In this document: positions 38,208 through 46,431 of the stretch, piece after piece | How the letters are laid out: each line of letters starts with the position of its first letter | Numbering within the stretch: the stretch's first letter is position 1 | Assembly (NCBI GenBank): GCA_900543805.1 | Contig: UQTE01000004.1 | Span: 1-64,000 of the forward strand | Reading direction: 5' to 3' | DNA: 64,000 nucleotides | Source: an uncultured Sutterella sp. | Lineage (GTDB): Bacteria; Pseudomonadota; Gammaproteobacteria; Burkholderiales; Burkholderiaceae_F | The notes under the pieces: generated by a model | Seen by the model: only the letters and a program-made list of their open reading frames with translations | Told to the model about the DNA's origin: nothing | Database searches by the model: none | Made by a program: the position numbers and the translations under genes

Positions 38208-39631
38208 CGTCCGATCTCCCCGACGACGCCCCGCAGCCACTCTTCGTCGAGCGCGTGCGAAGCGGGCGGCGTCACGACCGCGGGCGGTTCCTTGTAGCCG
38301 AACGGCCACTCGGGATTGTGTCCCGTGGCGGCGCGCACCATGCGCGGGAACTTCACGGGCTGCACCGTCTCGAGGCAGAGCGTCTTGACGCCGACGGGGT
38401 GAAGGATGATCCCCGAATAGAGGGCGTCGGCCGTGTGCGGATCGACGAAGACGTGATGGTTCAGGTACATCTCCTCGATGATCTCGAGGCGGTTCGGATG
38501 GTCGGACGACCCCGACGAGAGACCGCTTCGGCGAAGCCGCGAGAACTCTTCGGCGGAAAGCGAGAATTCGCCCGTGTCGTCAAGGAGCACCATCAGTTCG
38601 CGCACGCGGCGGCTGTCGCCCTTCAGGAAGCTGTAGAGGAAGCGCTCCACGTTCGCGGCGCGCGAGATGTCCATCGAGGGCGAGGTCGTCTGAATCGTTT
38701 CGCTTGCGGGACGCGGACGGTAGACGCCCGTGCGCACGAAGCGGTCGAACGTGTCGTTTTCGTTCGTCGCCACGATGAGGCGAAGAATCGGCAGACCCAT
38801 GCGCTTGGCGAGCCAACCGGCGTAGGCGTTGCCGAAATTACCCGCGGGCACGGCGTAGACCACTTCCTCGCCCACGCGGTCGACCGCCTGCAGGTAGGAC
38901 CAGAAGTAGTAGACGAGGTGCGAGACGATGCGGAGCCAGAGCGTGCTGTTGATCGCGCCGATGCGGTGTTCACGGCAGAAGGCCTCGTCGGCGAGCACGC
39001 GGTTGACGAGATCCTGACAGTCGTCGAAGGTTCCTTCGCCCACGAGGTGGTGAACGTTCGGAGCGGTTTCGTTGTAAAGAATCCGGGCCTGGCACTGCGA
39101 CATGCGGTCCTTCGGACTCACGAGAACGAGATCGACCCCGGGAATGTTCGCGAAGTGGTGCGCGGCGGACGCGCCCATGTCGCCCGAGGTGGCGCCGAGC
39201 AGGATGCGCGGACGCTTTTCTTCGGGGAGGATGCGCTCGTAGTAGAGCGACGCAAAGCGCAGCGACAGGTCGTCGAAGGCGAGCGTCGGACCGTTCGAGA
39301 GTTCCAGGAGCGCCACGCCGTCGCGCAGCCACGTCACGGGCGTCACCGCCTCCGCGTCAAAGGGATTGCGGCGGAATGAGAATTCCTTGGGCTGATAGGC
39401 GTCCCGGCAGAGCGTCCACAGGTCGCGGCGCGGAATTTCGGGCGCGAAGAGGTGGAAGATCTCAAAGGCGAGGCCCGCATAATCGGTCCCGAGCCAGGTA
39501 TGGAGCTTTTCCGGCGTCACTTGCGGCACTTCGTCGGGCATCCAGAGCCCGCCGTCGGGTGCAAAGGCCGTGAAGCTGATGTCGGTGAACGCTCGGGCGT
39601 TTTTGTCGCCCCGCGTGGATACGTATTGCAT
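38204..39631 (-). CDS. thrC: Threonine synthase homologue lacking the PLP lysine
   Basis: By overall sequence (475 residues, STRG, APDGGLWMP, LSNGPTLAF, GATSGDxG, PAGNFGNAYAG, TNENDTFDRF, SPSMDIS) this is the betaproteobacterial ThrC, which converts O-phosphohomoserine to threonine. However, the Schiff-base motif GPTLAFKD reads GPTLAFDD: residue 120 is Asp (GAC, 39272-39274). The phosphate-site GDTG also reads GDMG (Met152). The frame is intact, the start has GAGGAG, and coupling to mobB is intact, so it is not an obvious pseudogene. Catalysis as threonine synthase is doubtful. No hom gene is upstream. Confidence 0.85.
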   Translation of the reverse strand: MQYVSTRGDKNARAFTDISFTAFAPDGGLWMPDEVPQVTPEKLHTWLGTDYAGLAFEIFHLFAPEIPRRDLWTLCRDAYQPKEFSFRRNPFDAEAVTPVTWLRDGVALLELSNGPTLAFDDLSLRFASLYYERILPEEKRPRILLGATSGDMGASAAHHFANIPGVDLVLVSPKDRMSQCQARILYNETAPNVHHLVGEGTFDDCQDLVNRVLADEAFCREHRIGAINSTLWLRIVSHLVYYFWSYLQAVDRVGEEVVYAVPAGNFGNAYAGWLAKRMGLPILRLIVATNENDTFDRFVRTGVYRPRPASETIQTTSPSMDISRAANVERFLYSFLKGDSRRVRELMVLLDDTGEFSLSAEEFSRLRRSGLSSGSSDHPNRLEIIEEMYLNHHVFVDPHTADALYSGIILHPVGVKTLCLETVQPVKFPRMVRAATGHNPEWPFGYKEPPAVVTPPASHALDEEWLRGVVGEIGR

Positions 39632-39869
39632 CGCGCCACTCCTCGTCTAAAAAACTGTCGTGAGCCAAGCCTTTCGGGCCCGGCGACTGTACGTTTCATC
39701 CTACTCGAAAAAAGAAGGCAAAACCGAGGGAAGCGCCGCTTTTTGGCGACTCCTCTTCTTTCGGTCTAGTTCCGCCACGCGTCCGACCCGTCCCCTTAGA
39801 ATGGACCTGCACCGAAGCGAAAGCTTCATCACCGAAAAAGGCCGAAGGAATCGGCCGGAGAGACGAATC

Positions 39870-41807
39870 ATGCCCCTGCCTCCCGCACCGAGCGAACTCG
39901 GCGCAAAACTCGCGACGACGCGCACCAAGGCGTCCGCCCGCGAAGACGCGCCCCGAAGCGAAACGCTCGAAGAACTGCGCGAACGCATCCGCGCGCGCAA
40001 CCCCCGTCCCGTCGAACCCGCGGCCGCGGCTCCCGCCGAAAAGGCGACCGCCCCCGCTCCGACGAAAGAATCCCAACCCGCCAAGCCCGCCGAAAAGAGC
40101 GCGAAGAAAAAACAGAAGAAAGCGCCCGTCGCCGCGGCAAAGAAGGAAACGCAGCGCAAAGATACGCCGAAAACCGCGGCCCCCGTCGCGAAGTCCGAAA
40201 AGACCGCTCCCGCGGATGTTTCCGCCCGAGCCGCAGCCCCCTCGGACGAAAAACCCGTGCCGACGGTGCCCGCCGAAAGCGTCTACGTGCCGCCGCCCGC
40301 CGAAAAGAAACCGTCCGAAGCCTTCCCCGCCGCCGATCGGCTCTTTGCCGCCGCGACGCAGGGAAAGACCGTCGTAAAACCCGCGAGCCACCGCAGAGGC
40401 CGCGCCGTCGTGCGCGAAGACCGCAAGAAGCTCTTCGTGCTCGACACGAACGTGCTCCTGCACGATCCGCGCTGCCTCTTCCGCTTTGCCGAACACGACG
40501 TCTTCCTGCCGATGACGACGCTCGAAGAGCTCGACAACCACAAGGTCGGCACGACCGAAGTCGCCCGCAACGGCCGCAGCCTCTCGCGCACGCTCGACGC
40601 GCTTCTCGAAGCCCACGCCGAACGGCCCCTCTCGGAAGGACTTGACCTCTCGGCCCTCGGCAACACCGAAGCTCTCGGGAAGCTCTACTTCGAAACCGCG
40701 CCGGTCGCGGCGCCCCTGCCGCCGGAACTCCCCGCCAACAAGGGGGACAACCGCATCCTCGCCGTCGTGAGCGGCCTTGCCTCGCACTTCCCCGAGCACG
40801 TCGCCATCCTCGTCTCGAAGGACGTGAACATGCGCATCAAGGCGACCGCCCTGGGGCTCCCCGCGGAAGACTATTTCTCCGACAAGGTCTTGGACGACAC
40901 GGACCTGCTCTTTCCGGGCATCCGCGCGCTCTCGGACGACTTCTGGACGCTCGTCGCCTCGACGCTCGAGAGCACGGAAAAGAACGGCGTCACGACCTAC
41001 ACCTTCCACACGTCCACGCCGGGCGACTTCGTCCTGAACGAAATCCTCTGGATTCCCTCCGACGTGGGCACGCCCTTTGCGGCGCGCGTCACCGCGATCG
41101 AAGGCACGAAGATCACGATGACGCTCCTCAAGGACTACACGGCGCAGGGCGACAAGCTCTTCGGCATCCACGCCCGCAACGTCGAGCAGAACGCCGCCCT
41201 CAACCTCCTTCTCTCGCCCGACATCGACTTCGTGACGATTCTCGGTCAGGCGGGGACCGGCAAGACCCTCATGAGCCTGGCGGCGGCCTTTGCGATGACG
41301 GTGGACGAACACCGCTTCGACGAGATTCTCGTCACGCGCGCCACCGTGAGCGTGGGCGAAGACATCGGGTATCTTCCGGGTTCGGAAGAGGAAAAGATGG
41401 TCCCCTGGATGGGAGCCATCTACGACAACCTCGACGTCCTCGCGGGAACGAAGGGCATGAAGGCCTGGGAGGCGAAGACGACGCGCGGCGTCCTCGAGCA
41501 GCGCCTGCAGGTCAAGAGCATGTCCCTCATGCGCGGGCGCACCTTCCAGAAGAAATTCGTCCTCATCGACGAAGCGCAGAACCTCACGCCCAAGGAAATG
41601 AGGACGCTCATCACCCGCGCGGGCCCGGGCACGAAGATCGTGTGCCTCGGCAACCTCGCGCAGATCGACACGCCCTACCTCACCGAAGGGAGTTCCGGCC
41701 TCACCTACGCGGTCGAGCGCTTCCTCGGCTGGGAGCACGCGGCGACGATCACGCTCTCGCGCGGCGAACGAAGCCGCCTCGCGGAATACGCGGCGGAAGT
41801 GCTCTAA
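39870..41807 (+). CDS. PIN-PhoH domain protein (PhoH2-like) with long low-complexity N-terminus
   Basis: Predicted RNA helicase/ribonuclease. The 645-residue protein has three parts. Residues 1 to about 185 are Ala/Lys/Pro/Glu-rich and probably disordered. A PIN nuclease domain (KKLFVLDTNVLLHDP with acidic residues ELD, then D in KGDNRIL) follows, then a PhoH ATPase with Walker A GQAGTGKT and FVLIDEAQNLTPKEM. PIN-PhoH proteins normally lack the long N-terminal tract. The start is at ATG 39870, 9 nt after GGAGAG; longer frames to 39660 lack support. A role with a toxin-antitoxin-like partner is known for actinobacterial PhoH2, but no partner is seen here. Confidence 0.88.
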   Translation: MPLPPAPSELGAKLATTRTKASAREDAPRSETLEELRERIRARNPRPVEPAAAAPAEKATAPAPTKESQPAKPAEKSAKKKQKKAPVAAAKKETQRKDTPKTAAPVAKSEKTAPADVSARAAAPSDEKPVPTVPAESVYVPPPAEKKPSEAFPAADRLFAAATQGKTVVKPASHRRGRAVVREDRKKLFVLDTNVLLHDPRCLFRFAEHDVFLPMTTLEELDNHKVGTTEVARNGRSLSRTLDALLEAHAERPLSEGLDLSALGNTEALGKLYFETAPVAAPLPPELPANKGDNRILAVVSGLASHFPEHVAILVSKDVNMRIKATALGLPAEDYFSDKVLDDTDLLFPGIRALSDDFWTLVASTLESTEKNGVTTYTFHTSTPGDFVLNEILWIPSDVGTPFAARVTAIEGTKITMTLLKDYTAQGDKLFGIHARNVEQNAALNLLLSPDIDFVTILGQAGTGKTLMSLAAAFAMTVDEHRFDEILVTRATVSVGEDIGYLPGSEEEKMVPWMGAIYDNLDVLAGTKGMKAWEAKTTRGVLEQRLQVKSMSLMRGRTFQKKFVLIDEAQNLTPKEMRTLITRAGPGTKIVCLGNLAQIDTPYLTEGSSGLTYAVERFLGWEHAATITLSRGERSRLAEYAAEVL

Positions 41808-41830
41808 ATCGACTTTCCCGACCGCCTAAG

Positions 41831-41868
41831 CAAAACGCCCTTTCGGAACGAACCGGAAGGGCGTTTTG
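41831..41868. terminator. Bidirectional terminator
   Basis: CAAAACGCCCTT pairs with AAGGGCGTTTTG over a 14-nt loop, between the convergent phoH-like and DUF456 genes. Confidence 0.85.
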
Positions 41869-41889
41869 CATGGGAAAGAACGTACGAAG

Positions 41890-42399
41890 TTACAGGAAGT
41901 ACACCGCAAAGAGCGTGCCCGTCATGGTGAAGGCGAGCGCCACCTTGACGACCGTGCCGATGATCATGCCGATCCAGGTGGCGAGCCCCACGCGGCCCGC
42001 GTGCAGGAGGTCGCGCTTGGCCCAGAATTCGCCGATCGCCGCGCCGATCAAGGGCATGATGAGGATCCCGACGATGCCGCCGAGGAAGACGCCGACCACG
42101 GTGCCGATGAGCGACCCGAGAATCCCTTCCTTCGAAGCGCCCGCGCGCTGCGCGCCCGCCGTCTGGGCGACCGTGTCGACCACGACCCCGATCACGGCGA
42201 GAACGCCGAGAAAGGCGATCGTCTTCCAGCCCACCTCCTGAAAGTCGCCCGCCCAGCCGATGAGCCAGGCGCCCACGGCGATGAGGGGGAGCCCCGGAAT
42301 CGCGGGGATGATCGTCCCCGCAAAGCCCGCGGCGATGAGGATGAGCGCCCCCGCCCAACACCAGAGGGCGAACCAGTCGATGCTCGTCAACCATTCCAT
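41890..42399 (-). CDS. DUF456 family membrane protein
   Basis: The 169-residue integral membrane protein has four to five helices and Gly-rich repeats typical of DUF456 (GTIIPAIPGLPLIAVGAWLIG and a second half-repeat GSLIGTVVGVFLGGIVGI). Function unknown. GGAG lies 8 nt before ATG 42399. It starts 11 nt after dnaB, so it is probably co-transcribed with it. Confidence 0.82.
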   Translation of the reverse strand: MEWLTSIDWFALWCWAGALILIAAGFAGTIIPAIPGLPLIAVGAWLIGWAGDFQEVGWKTIAFLGVLAVIGVVVDTVAQTAGAQRAGASKEGILGSLIGTVVGVFLGGIVGILIMPLIGAAIGEFWAKRDLLHAGRVGLATWIGMIIGTVVKVALAFTMTGTLFAVYFL

Positions 42400-42410
42400 G
42401 CTGCTTCTCC

Positions 42411-43805
42411 TTATTCCGCGCCGTCCCAATAGCCTTCGTCGGCCGTCGCCTCAAAGCGGGTGAGTTCGCCGAGGAAGGTCATTCGGAGCGTCCCGACCGG
42501 GCCGTTACGCTGCTTGGCGACGATCACTTCGGCCGCGTTCTTGTCGGCGTCGGGGTTGTAGCGCACGTCTCGATAGATGAAGAGGATCACGTCGGCGTCC
42601 TGTTCGATGGCGCCCGATTCGCGAAGGTCCGACATCATCGGACGGTGATCGGTTCGCGATTCGACGCTTCGCGAGAGCTGCGAGAGCGCGACGATCGGGC
42701 AGTGCAGTTCCTTGGCGAGGCTCTTGAGGCCGCGCGAAATGTCCGAGAGAATCGTCGTGCGGTTTTCGCCCTTGCCGACCATGAGCTGCAGGTAGTCGAC
42801 CACGATGAGCCCGAGCGGTCCCGTCTGATTCATGAGGCGGCGCGCACGCGTCGAGAGCGACGTGACGGTCATGTTCCCCGTGTCGTCGATGTGAATGGGC
42901 TTCTTCTCGAGAATGCTCACGGCGGCCGTGAACTTGTCCCATTCCTCGTCGTTGAGGGCCCCCTTGCGAAGGCGCTGCGAGTCGAGGCGCCCGACCGAGG
43001 CGATCAGACGCTGCGTGAGCTGGTCCGCCCCCATTTCGAGAGAGAAGATCGCGACGGGCAACTCCTGGCGCACGCCGATGTTTTCGGCGATGTTGAGGGC
43101 GAGCGCGGTCTTGCCCATGGAGGGACGCGCCGCGAGAATGATGAGGTCGCCCCGCTGAAAGCCCGCCGTCACGCGGTCGAGGTTCGGAAAGCCCGTCGCG
43201 ACGCCCGTGACTTCGGAATTGTCCTTGTTCTGATAGAGCTCGATGATGCGCTCGGAGACTTCGCGCACGAGGGTCGAAAGCGAGCGGAAGCCCTGGCGGC
43301 CGCGCGCGTTTCGCTCGTTGATCGCGAGCACTTCGCGTTCGGCTTCGTCGAGAAGCTCCTCGGGATCGCGCCCCTGCGGATTGAGGGCGTTCGTCACCAT
43401 CCCCTCGCCCACCTGAATCATCTGGCGCAGCATCGCGCGGTCGCGCACGATTTCCGCGTAGCGACGGATGTTCGCGGCCGAGGGCGTGTTCGAGAAGAGC
43501 GACTGCAGGTACTGACCGTCGGCGAGCGCCGTCTGCGCGCCCGAATTCTTGATGCTCTCGCCCACCGTCACGATGTCGGCGGGCTTGCCGTGCTGAATGA
43601 GCGAGACGATGTGCTCGTAGATGATCTGATGATCGCGCCGGCAGAAGTCTTCGGCCGTGATCAGATCGGCCACGCTGTCGAGCGCGGTGTTGTCGATCAG
43701 GAGACCGCCGAGCACCGCCTGTTCGCTCTGAATGGACTGAGGCGGCGTTCTGAGGCCGTGCGCGGGATCGTCGGGCAGGTTGCGGGTTTTGGGAGCTTCA
43801 GGCAT
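42411..43805 (-). CDS. dnaB: Replicative DNA helicase
   Basis: Hexameric fork helicase, 464 residues. N-terminal helical domain (QSEQAVLGGLLIDN), linker, and RecA-like domain with Walker A ARPSMGKTAL, Walker B LIVVDYLQLM, and the C-terminal motif KQRNGPVGT. No intein. A GTG at 43817 is an alternative start four codons upstream; neither has a clear Shine-Dalgarno. It follows rplI after a strong terminator. Confidence 0.96.
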   Translation of the reverse strand: MPEAPKTRNLPDDPAHGLRTPPQSIQSEQAVLGGLLIDNTALDSVADLITAEDFCRRDHQIIYEHIVSLIQHGKPADIVTVGESIKNSGAQTALADGQYLQSLFSNTPSAANIRRYAEIVRDRAMLRQMIQVGEGMVTNALNPQGRDPEELLDEAEREVLAINERNARGRQGFRSLSTLVREVSERIIELYQNKDNSEVTGVATGFPNLDRVTAGFQRGDLIILAARPSMGKTALALNIAENIGVRQELPVAIFSLEMGADQLTQRLIASVGRLDSQRLRKGALNDEEWDKFTAAVSILEKKPIHIDDTGNMTVTSLSTRARRLMNQTGPLGLIVVDYLQLMVGKGENRTTILSDISRGLKSLAKELHCPIVALSQLSRSVESRTDHRPMMSDLRESGAIEQDADVILFIYRDVRYNPDADKNAAEVIVAKQRNGPVGTLRMTFLGELTRFEATADEGYWDGAE

Positions 43806-43904
43806 CGATGGGATCACCGAAGAAAGGATTGGGAAAAAGATTGTAGCAGAGGGGGCGGATTTCGCCCCTTCGAGGCGCGGCCGTCAAGCGCAACCAAAAG
43901 CAAA

Positions 43905-43936
43905 AAGGGTTCGCCCCCGAAGGAGAGAACCCTTTT
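43905..43936 (-). terminator. Terminator of the rpsF-priB-rpsR-rplI operon
   Basis: On the minus strand AAGGGTTC pairs with GAACCCTT followed by TTTGC, 25 nt after the rplI stop. Confidence 0.82.
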
Positions 43937-43961
43937 TTCGAAGATCTTCGAAGAGACCCGA

Positions 43962-44411
43962 TTAGGCTTCGGCCACAACCTTGACGGTGATGTCGGCGGT
44001 GATGTCCGTGGCGAGACCGATCGTGATCGGGTAGTCGCCGATGGACTTGATCGCGCCGAGCGGCGTGCGGACCTGGGACTTCTTGATCTGGAAGCCGAGG
44101 GCGTCGACCGCTTCGGCGATGTCGGCGTTCGTGACGGAACCGAAGAGACGGCCGTCAACGCCGCACTTGCTGGCGATCGTGATTTCGACGCCGTTGAGCT
44201 TGTCGGCGAGAGCCTGGGCGGCGGCGATGCGTTCGGCCTGGGCCTTTTCGAGCTCGGCACGGCGGGCTTCGAATTCGGCGATGGCGGCCTTCGTGGCGCG
44301 CTTGGCACGGCCGGTCGGGATGAGGAAGTTGCGGCCGTAGCCGTCCTTCACCTTGACGATGTCGCCGAGGTTACCGAGATGGGTGATCTTTTCGAGCAGA
44401 ATGACTTGCAT
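43962..44411 (-). CDS. rplI: 50S ribosomal protein bL9
   Basis: 149 residues beginning [28 protein letters not shown], the bL9 signature, with the long connecting helix rich in Ala/Glu/Lys and a C-terminal domain ([11 protein letters not shown]). GGGAG precedes the start. Last gene of the operon. Confidence 0.97.
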   Translation of the reverse strand: MQVILLEKITHLGNLGDIVKVKDGYGRNFLIPTGRAKRATKAAIAEFEARRAELEKAQAERIAAAQALADKLNGVEITIASKCGVDGRLFGSVTNADIAEAVDALGFQIKKSQVRTPLGAIKSIGDYPITIGLATDITADITVKVVAEA

Positions 44412-44431
44412 TTGGATTCACTCCCGGAAAA

Positions 44432-44704
44432 TTACTGATTGTCCGTGTACGGAAGGAGCGCGAGGAAGCGCGCACGCTTGATGGCCGTATCGAGCTGACG
44501 CTGATAGTGGGCCTTCGTACCCGTCAGACGGGCCGGCATGATCTTGCCGTTTTCCTGGATGAAGTCGCGAAGCGTATCGATATCCTTGTAGTCGATCTGC
44601 TCAACGTGTTCGGCCGTGAAGCGGCAGAACTTCTTGCGCTTGAAAAGCGAATTTTGCTGGTTGGCACGGCGAGGCTTACCCTTACCCTTAGCACCAAAAG
44701 CCAT
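44432..44704 (-). CDS. rpsR: 30S ribosomal protein bS18
   Basis: 90 residues, basic N-terminus, KKFCRF and the helix [20 protein letters not shown] typical of bS18, which pairs with bS6. AAGGAG lies upstream. It starts 2 nt after the priB stop. Confidence 0.97.
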   Translation of the reverse strand: MAFGAKGKGKPRRANQQNSLFKRKKFCRFTAEHVEQIDYKDIDTLRDFIQENGKIMPARLTGTKAHYQRQLDTAIKRARFLALLPYTDNQ

Positions 44705-44706
44705 GA

Positions 44707-45000
44707 TTAGCTCCTTGAATTGTATTCCGTTATGTGTACGATCAGACGATGCGAACGGCTCGAGCGGGGGGCGAAGAACCCTTTGAGAACATAGTCGCCT
44801 CCGAGAGGGAGAGCGTTGAGTTCCCGGGCGAGATCTCCGTAGCTGACGGCGGGAAAATCGAATTCCACCGTCCGCGGATGACCCGCCTCCGTCAATTCCA
44901 CCCGATGGTGGAAGGTACCTTCGAACACCTCGATGCCTGCGGGCGTGAAGCGGACCGCCTCACGTCCGACGAGCTTGCCGCTCATGGTTACGATGTTCAC
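44707..45000 (-). CDS. priB: Primosomal replication protein N (PriB)
   Basis: Small single-strand DNA-binding OB-fold protein that helps PriA restart forks. The 97-residue sequence has the pattern TMSGKLV, FTPAGI, FHHRVE, and a basic C-terminus. The start is taken at GTG 45000 because [10 protein letters not shown] aligns with the first beta strand of PriB; ATG 44985 is possible. Its place between rpsF and rpsR is the diagnostic priB position in beta- and gammaproteobacteria. Confidence 0.88.
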   Translation of the reverse strand: MNIVTMSGKLVGREAVRFTPAGIEVFEGTFHHRVELTEAGHPRTVEFDFPAVSYGDLARELNALPLGGDYVLKGFFAPRSSRSHRLIVHITEYNSRS

Positions 45001-45051
45001 GTCGTCCGAACGCTGAATGTTCTGTGTGATCGTCCGAAGAGGACTCGACCC

Positions 45052-45441
45052 TTAGGCGGCAGCCGTTTCGGCAGCGGCGGCAGCAGCGGCTTCCGCGGCG
45101 ACCTTCTTGGCTTCTTCCTTTTCAACGGCCTTCATCATGGGAGAAGGAGCCGTTTCGGCCTTCTTGGTCTTGATCGTGAGGTGACGCAGGACGGCGTCGT
45201 TGAAACGGAACCCGTTCTCAATTTCGGCGAGCGTTTCGTGGCCGCATTCGATATTGAGAAGGACGTAGTGAGCCTTCACGAGCTTTTCGATCGGGTAGGC
45301 GAGCTGGCGACGGCCCCAGTCTTCGATGCGGTGGATCTTACCGCCCTGTTCGGCGATGAGCGTCTTGTAGCGCTCGATCATCGCGGGAACCTGTTCGCTC
45401 TGATCCGGATGCACAATGATGCAAAGTTCGTAGTGACGCAT
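45052..45441 (-). CDS. rpsF: 30S ribosomal protein bS6
   Basis: 129 residues: [18 protein letters not shown], the conserved [14 protein letters not shown] and AHYVLLN. The C-terminal tail is an Ala/Glu/Lys-rich extension ending in an alanine run. AAGGAGG lies upstream. First gene of the operon, preceded by a leader hairpin. Confidence 0.97.
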   Translation of the reverse strand: MRHYELCIIVHPDQSEQVPAMIERYKTLIAEQGGKIHRIEDWGRRQLAYPIEKLVKAHYVLLNIECGHETLAEIENGFRFNDAVLRHLTIKTKKAETAPSPMMKAVEKEEAKKVAAEAAAAAAAETAAA

Positions 45442-45461
45442 TTAGCCTCCTTGCGGAAAAA

Positions 45462-45490
45462 GCTACCCAGAGCGTCTCTTCTGGTGTAGC
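45462..45490 (-). promoter_or_regulatory. rpsF leader hairpin, possible S6:S18 autoregulatory element
   Basis: On the minus strand GCTAC-CCAGA pairs with TCTGG-GTAGC with a single-base bulge and an 8-nt loop, followed by TTTTTCCGC and then the rpsF ribosome site. bS6:bS18 complexes bind rpsF leaders in many bacteria; the CCG after the hairpin is compatible with that but not proof. The T-run also allows an attenuator. Confidence 0.45.
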
Positions 45491-45557
45491 AAGGACAGAA
45501 AGCAGAGGATTGTATTAGAAATCCTCGGGGTTGTGTGAAATTTTCACGAGTTTTTTG

Positions 45558-46298
45558 TTACTTCGCGGCGAGTCGCTGACGCACGCTCTCGAAGAGGCAG
45601 ATGCCCGCGGCGACCGACACGTTGAGGCTTTCGACGGCGCCCGTCATCGGGATGGCGGCGAGATCGTCGCAGCGCTTGCGCGTGAGCTGACGAAGACCGT
45701 CCCCTTCGGCGCCGAGCACCCAGGCGAAGGCGCGGTTCTGCTCGAAGTCGTAGATCGACTTCACGGCTTCGCCCGCCGTGCCGACGACCGTCACGCCCGC
45801 GTCGCGCAGTTCCACGATCGAGGCGGCGAGGTTCGTCACCGTCACGACTGGAACCGTTTCGGCGGCGCCCGCGGCAGCCTTCATGGCGGCGGGGGTCATC
45901 CCGGCCGAGCGGTCGCGCGGCACCACCACAGCCTGCACGCCCGCGGCGTCGGCCGTCCGCAGGCAGGCGCCGAAGTTGCGCGGATCGGTGACGCCGTCGA
46001 GGATCAAAAGCAGGGTCTTGTCGGTGATCTGATCAATAAGATCGGCGAAGTCGAGTTCGACGTGCGTTTCTTCGGCCAAGGCCACGATCCCCTGATGGGG
46101 AACGCCCGAAGCCATGCCGTCCAAACGCTTGGCGTCGGCATTCATGACGCGCACGCCCGCGGCGAGCAGTTTTTCGCGCATGTCGCGCATGCGCTTGTCG
46201 CGGCGCGAGGGATCGGCATAGACGACCGAGATCGTTTCGGGCGCCGTGCGCAGACGGGCGCCTACGGCGTGAAAGCCCGCTAAGACAGAGTTCTTCAC
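45558..46298 (-). CDS. rlmB: 23S rRNA (guanosine-2'-O)-methyltransferase RlmB
   Basis: SPOUT-fold enzyme of 246 residues that methylates G2251. It has the substrate-binding N-domain (VLAGFHAVGARLR), then the three SPOUT motifs: LDGVTDPRNFGACLRTADAAG, WVLGAEGDGL and IPMTGAVESLNVSVAAGICLFE. GTG start. It is downstream of rnr, a common rnr-rlmB pair. Confidence 0.94.
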   Translation of the reverse strand: MKNSVLAGFHAVGARLRTAPETISVVYADPSRRDKRMRDMREKLLAAGVRVMNADAKRLDGMASGVPHQGIVALAEETHVELDFADLIDQITDKTLLLILDGVTDPRNFGACLRTADAAGVQAVVVPRDRSAGMTPAAMKAAAGAAETVPVVTVTNLAASIVELRDAGVTVVGTAGEAVKSIYDFEQNRAFAWVLGAEGDGLRQLTRKRCDDLAAIPMTGAVESLNVSVAAGICLFESVRQRLAAK

Positions 46299-46316
46299 GA
46301 GAGTTTCCGTTGGGTG

Positions 46317-46355
46317 AAAAAAGCGGGAGGCCCCTTCCTTGCAAAAGGGACCTCC
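46317..46355 (-). terminator. Terminator between rnr and rlmB
   Basis: On the minus strand GGAGG(T)CC pairs with GG(C)CTCC, followed by CGCTTTTTT. Being directly ahead of rlmB, it would separate rlmB from rnr at least partly. Confidence 0.65.
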
Positions 46356-46431
46356 TTCATGTTAGAGAGTGCCGTCATTGTAGCCAAAGACGACGGGATC
46401 CCGCGCGGTGCGGGGCGGATTTTCGAGCGTC

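Noticed and set aside
38204..39631. thrC as a pseudogene
   Set aside because: The frame is complete, the start, ribosome site and coupling to mobB are intact and other motifs are conserved, so it is kept as a CDS with an altered active site.
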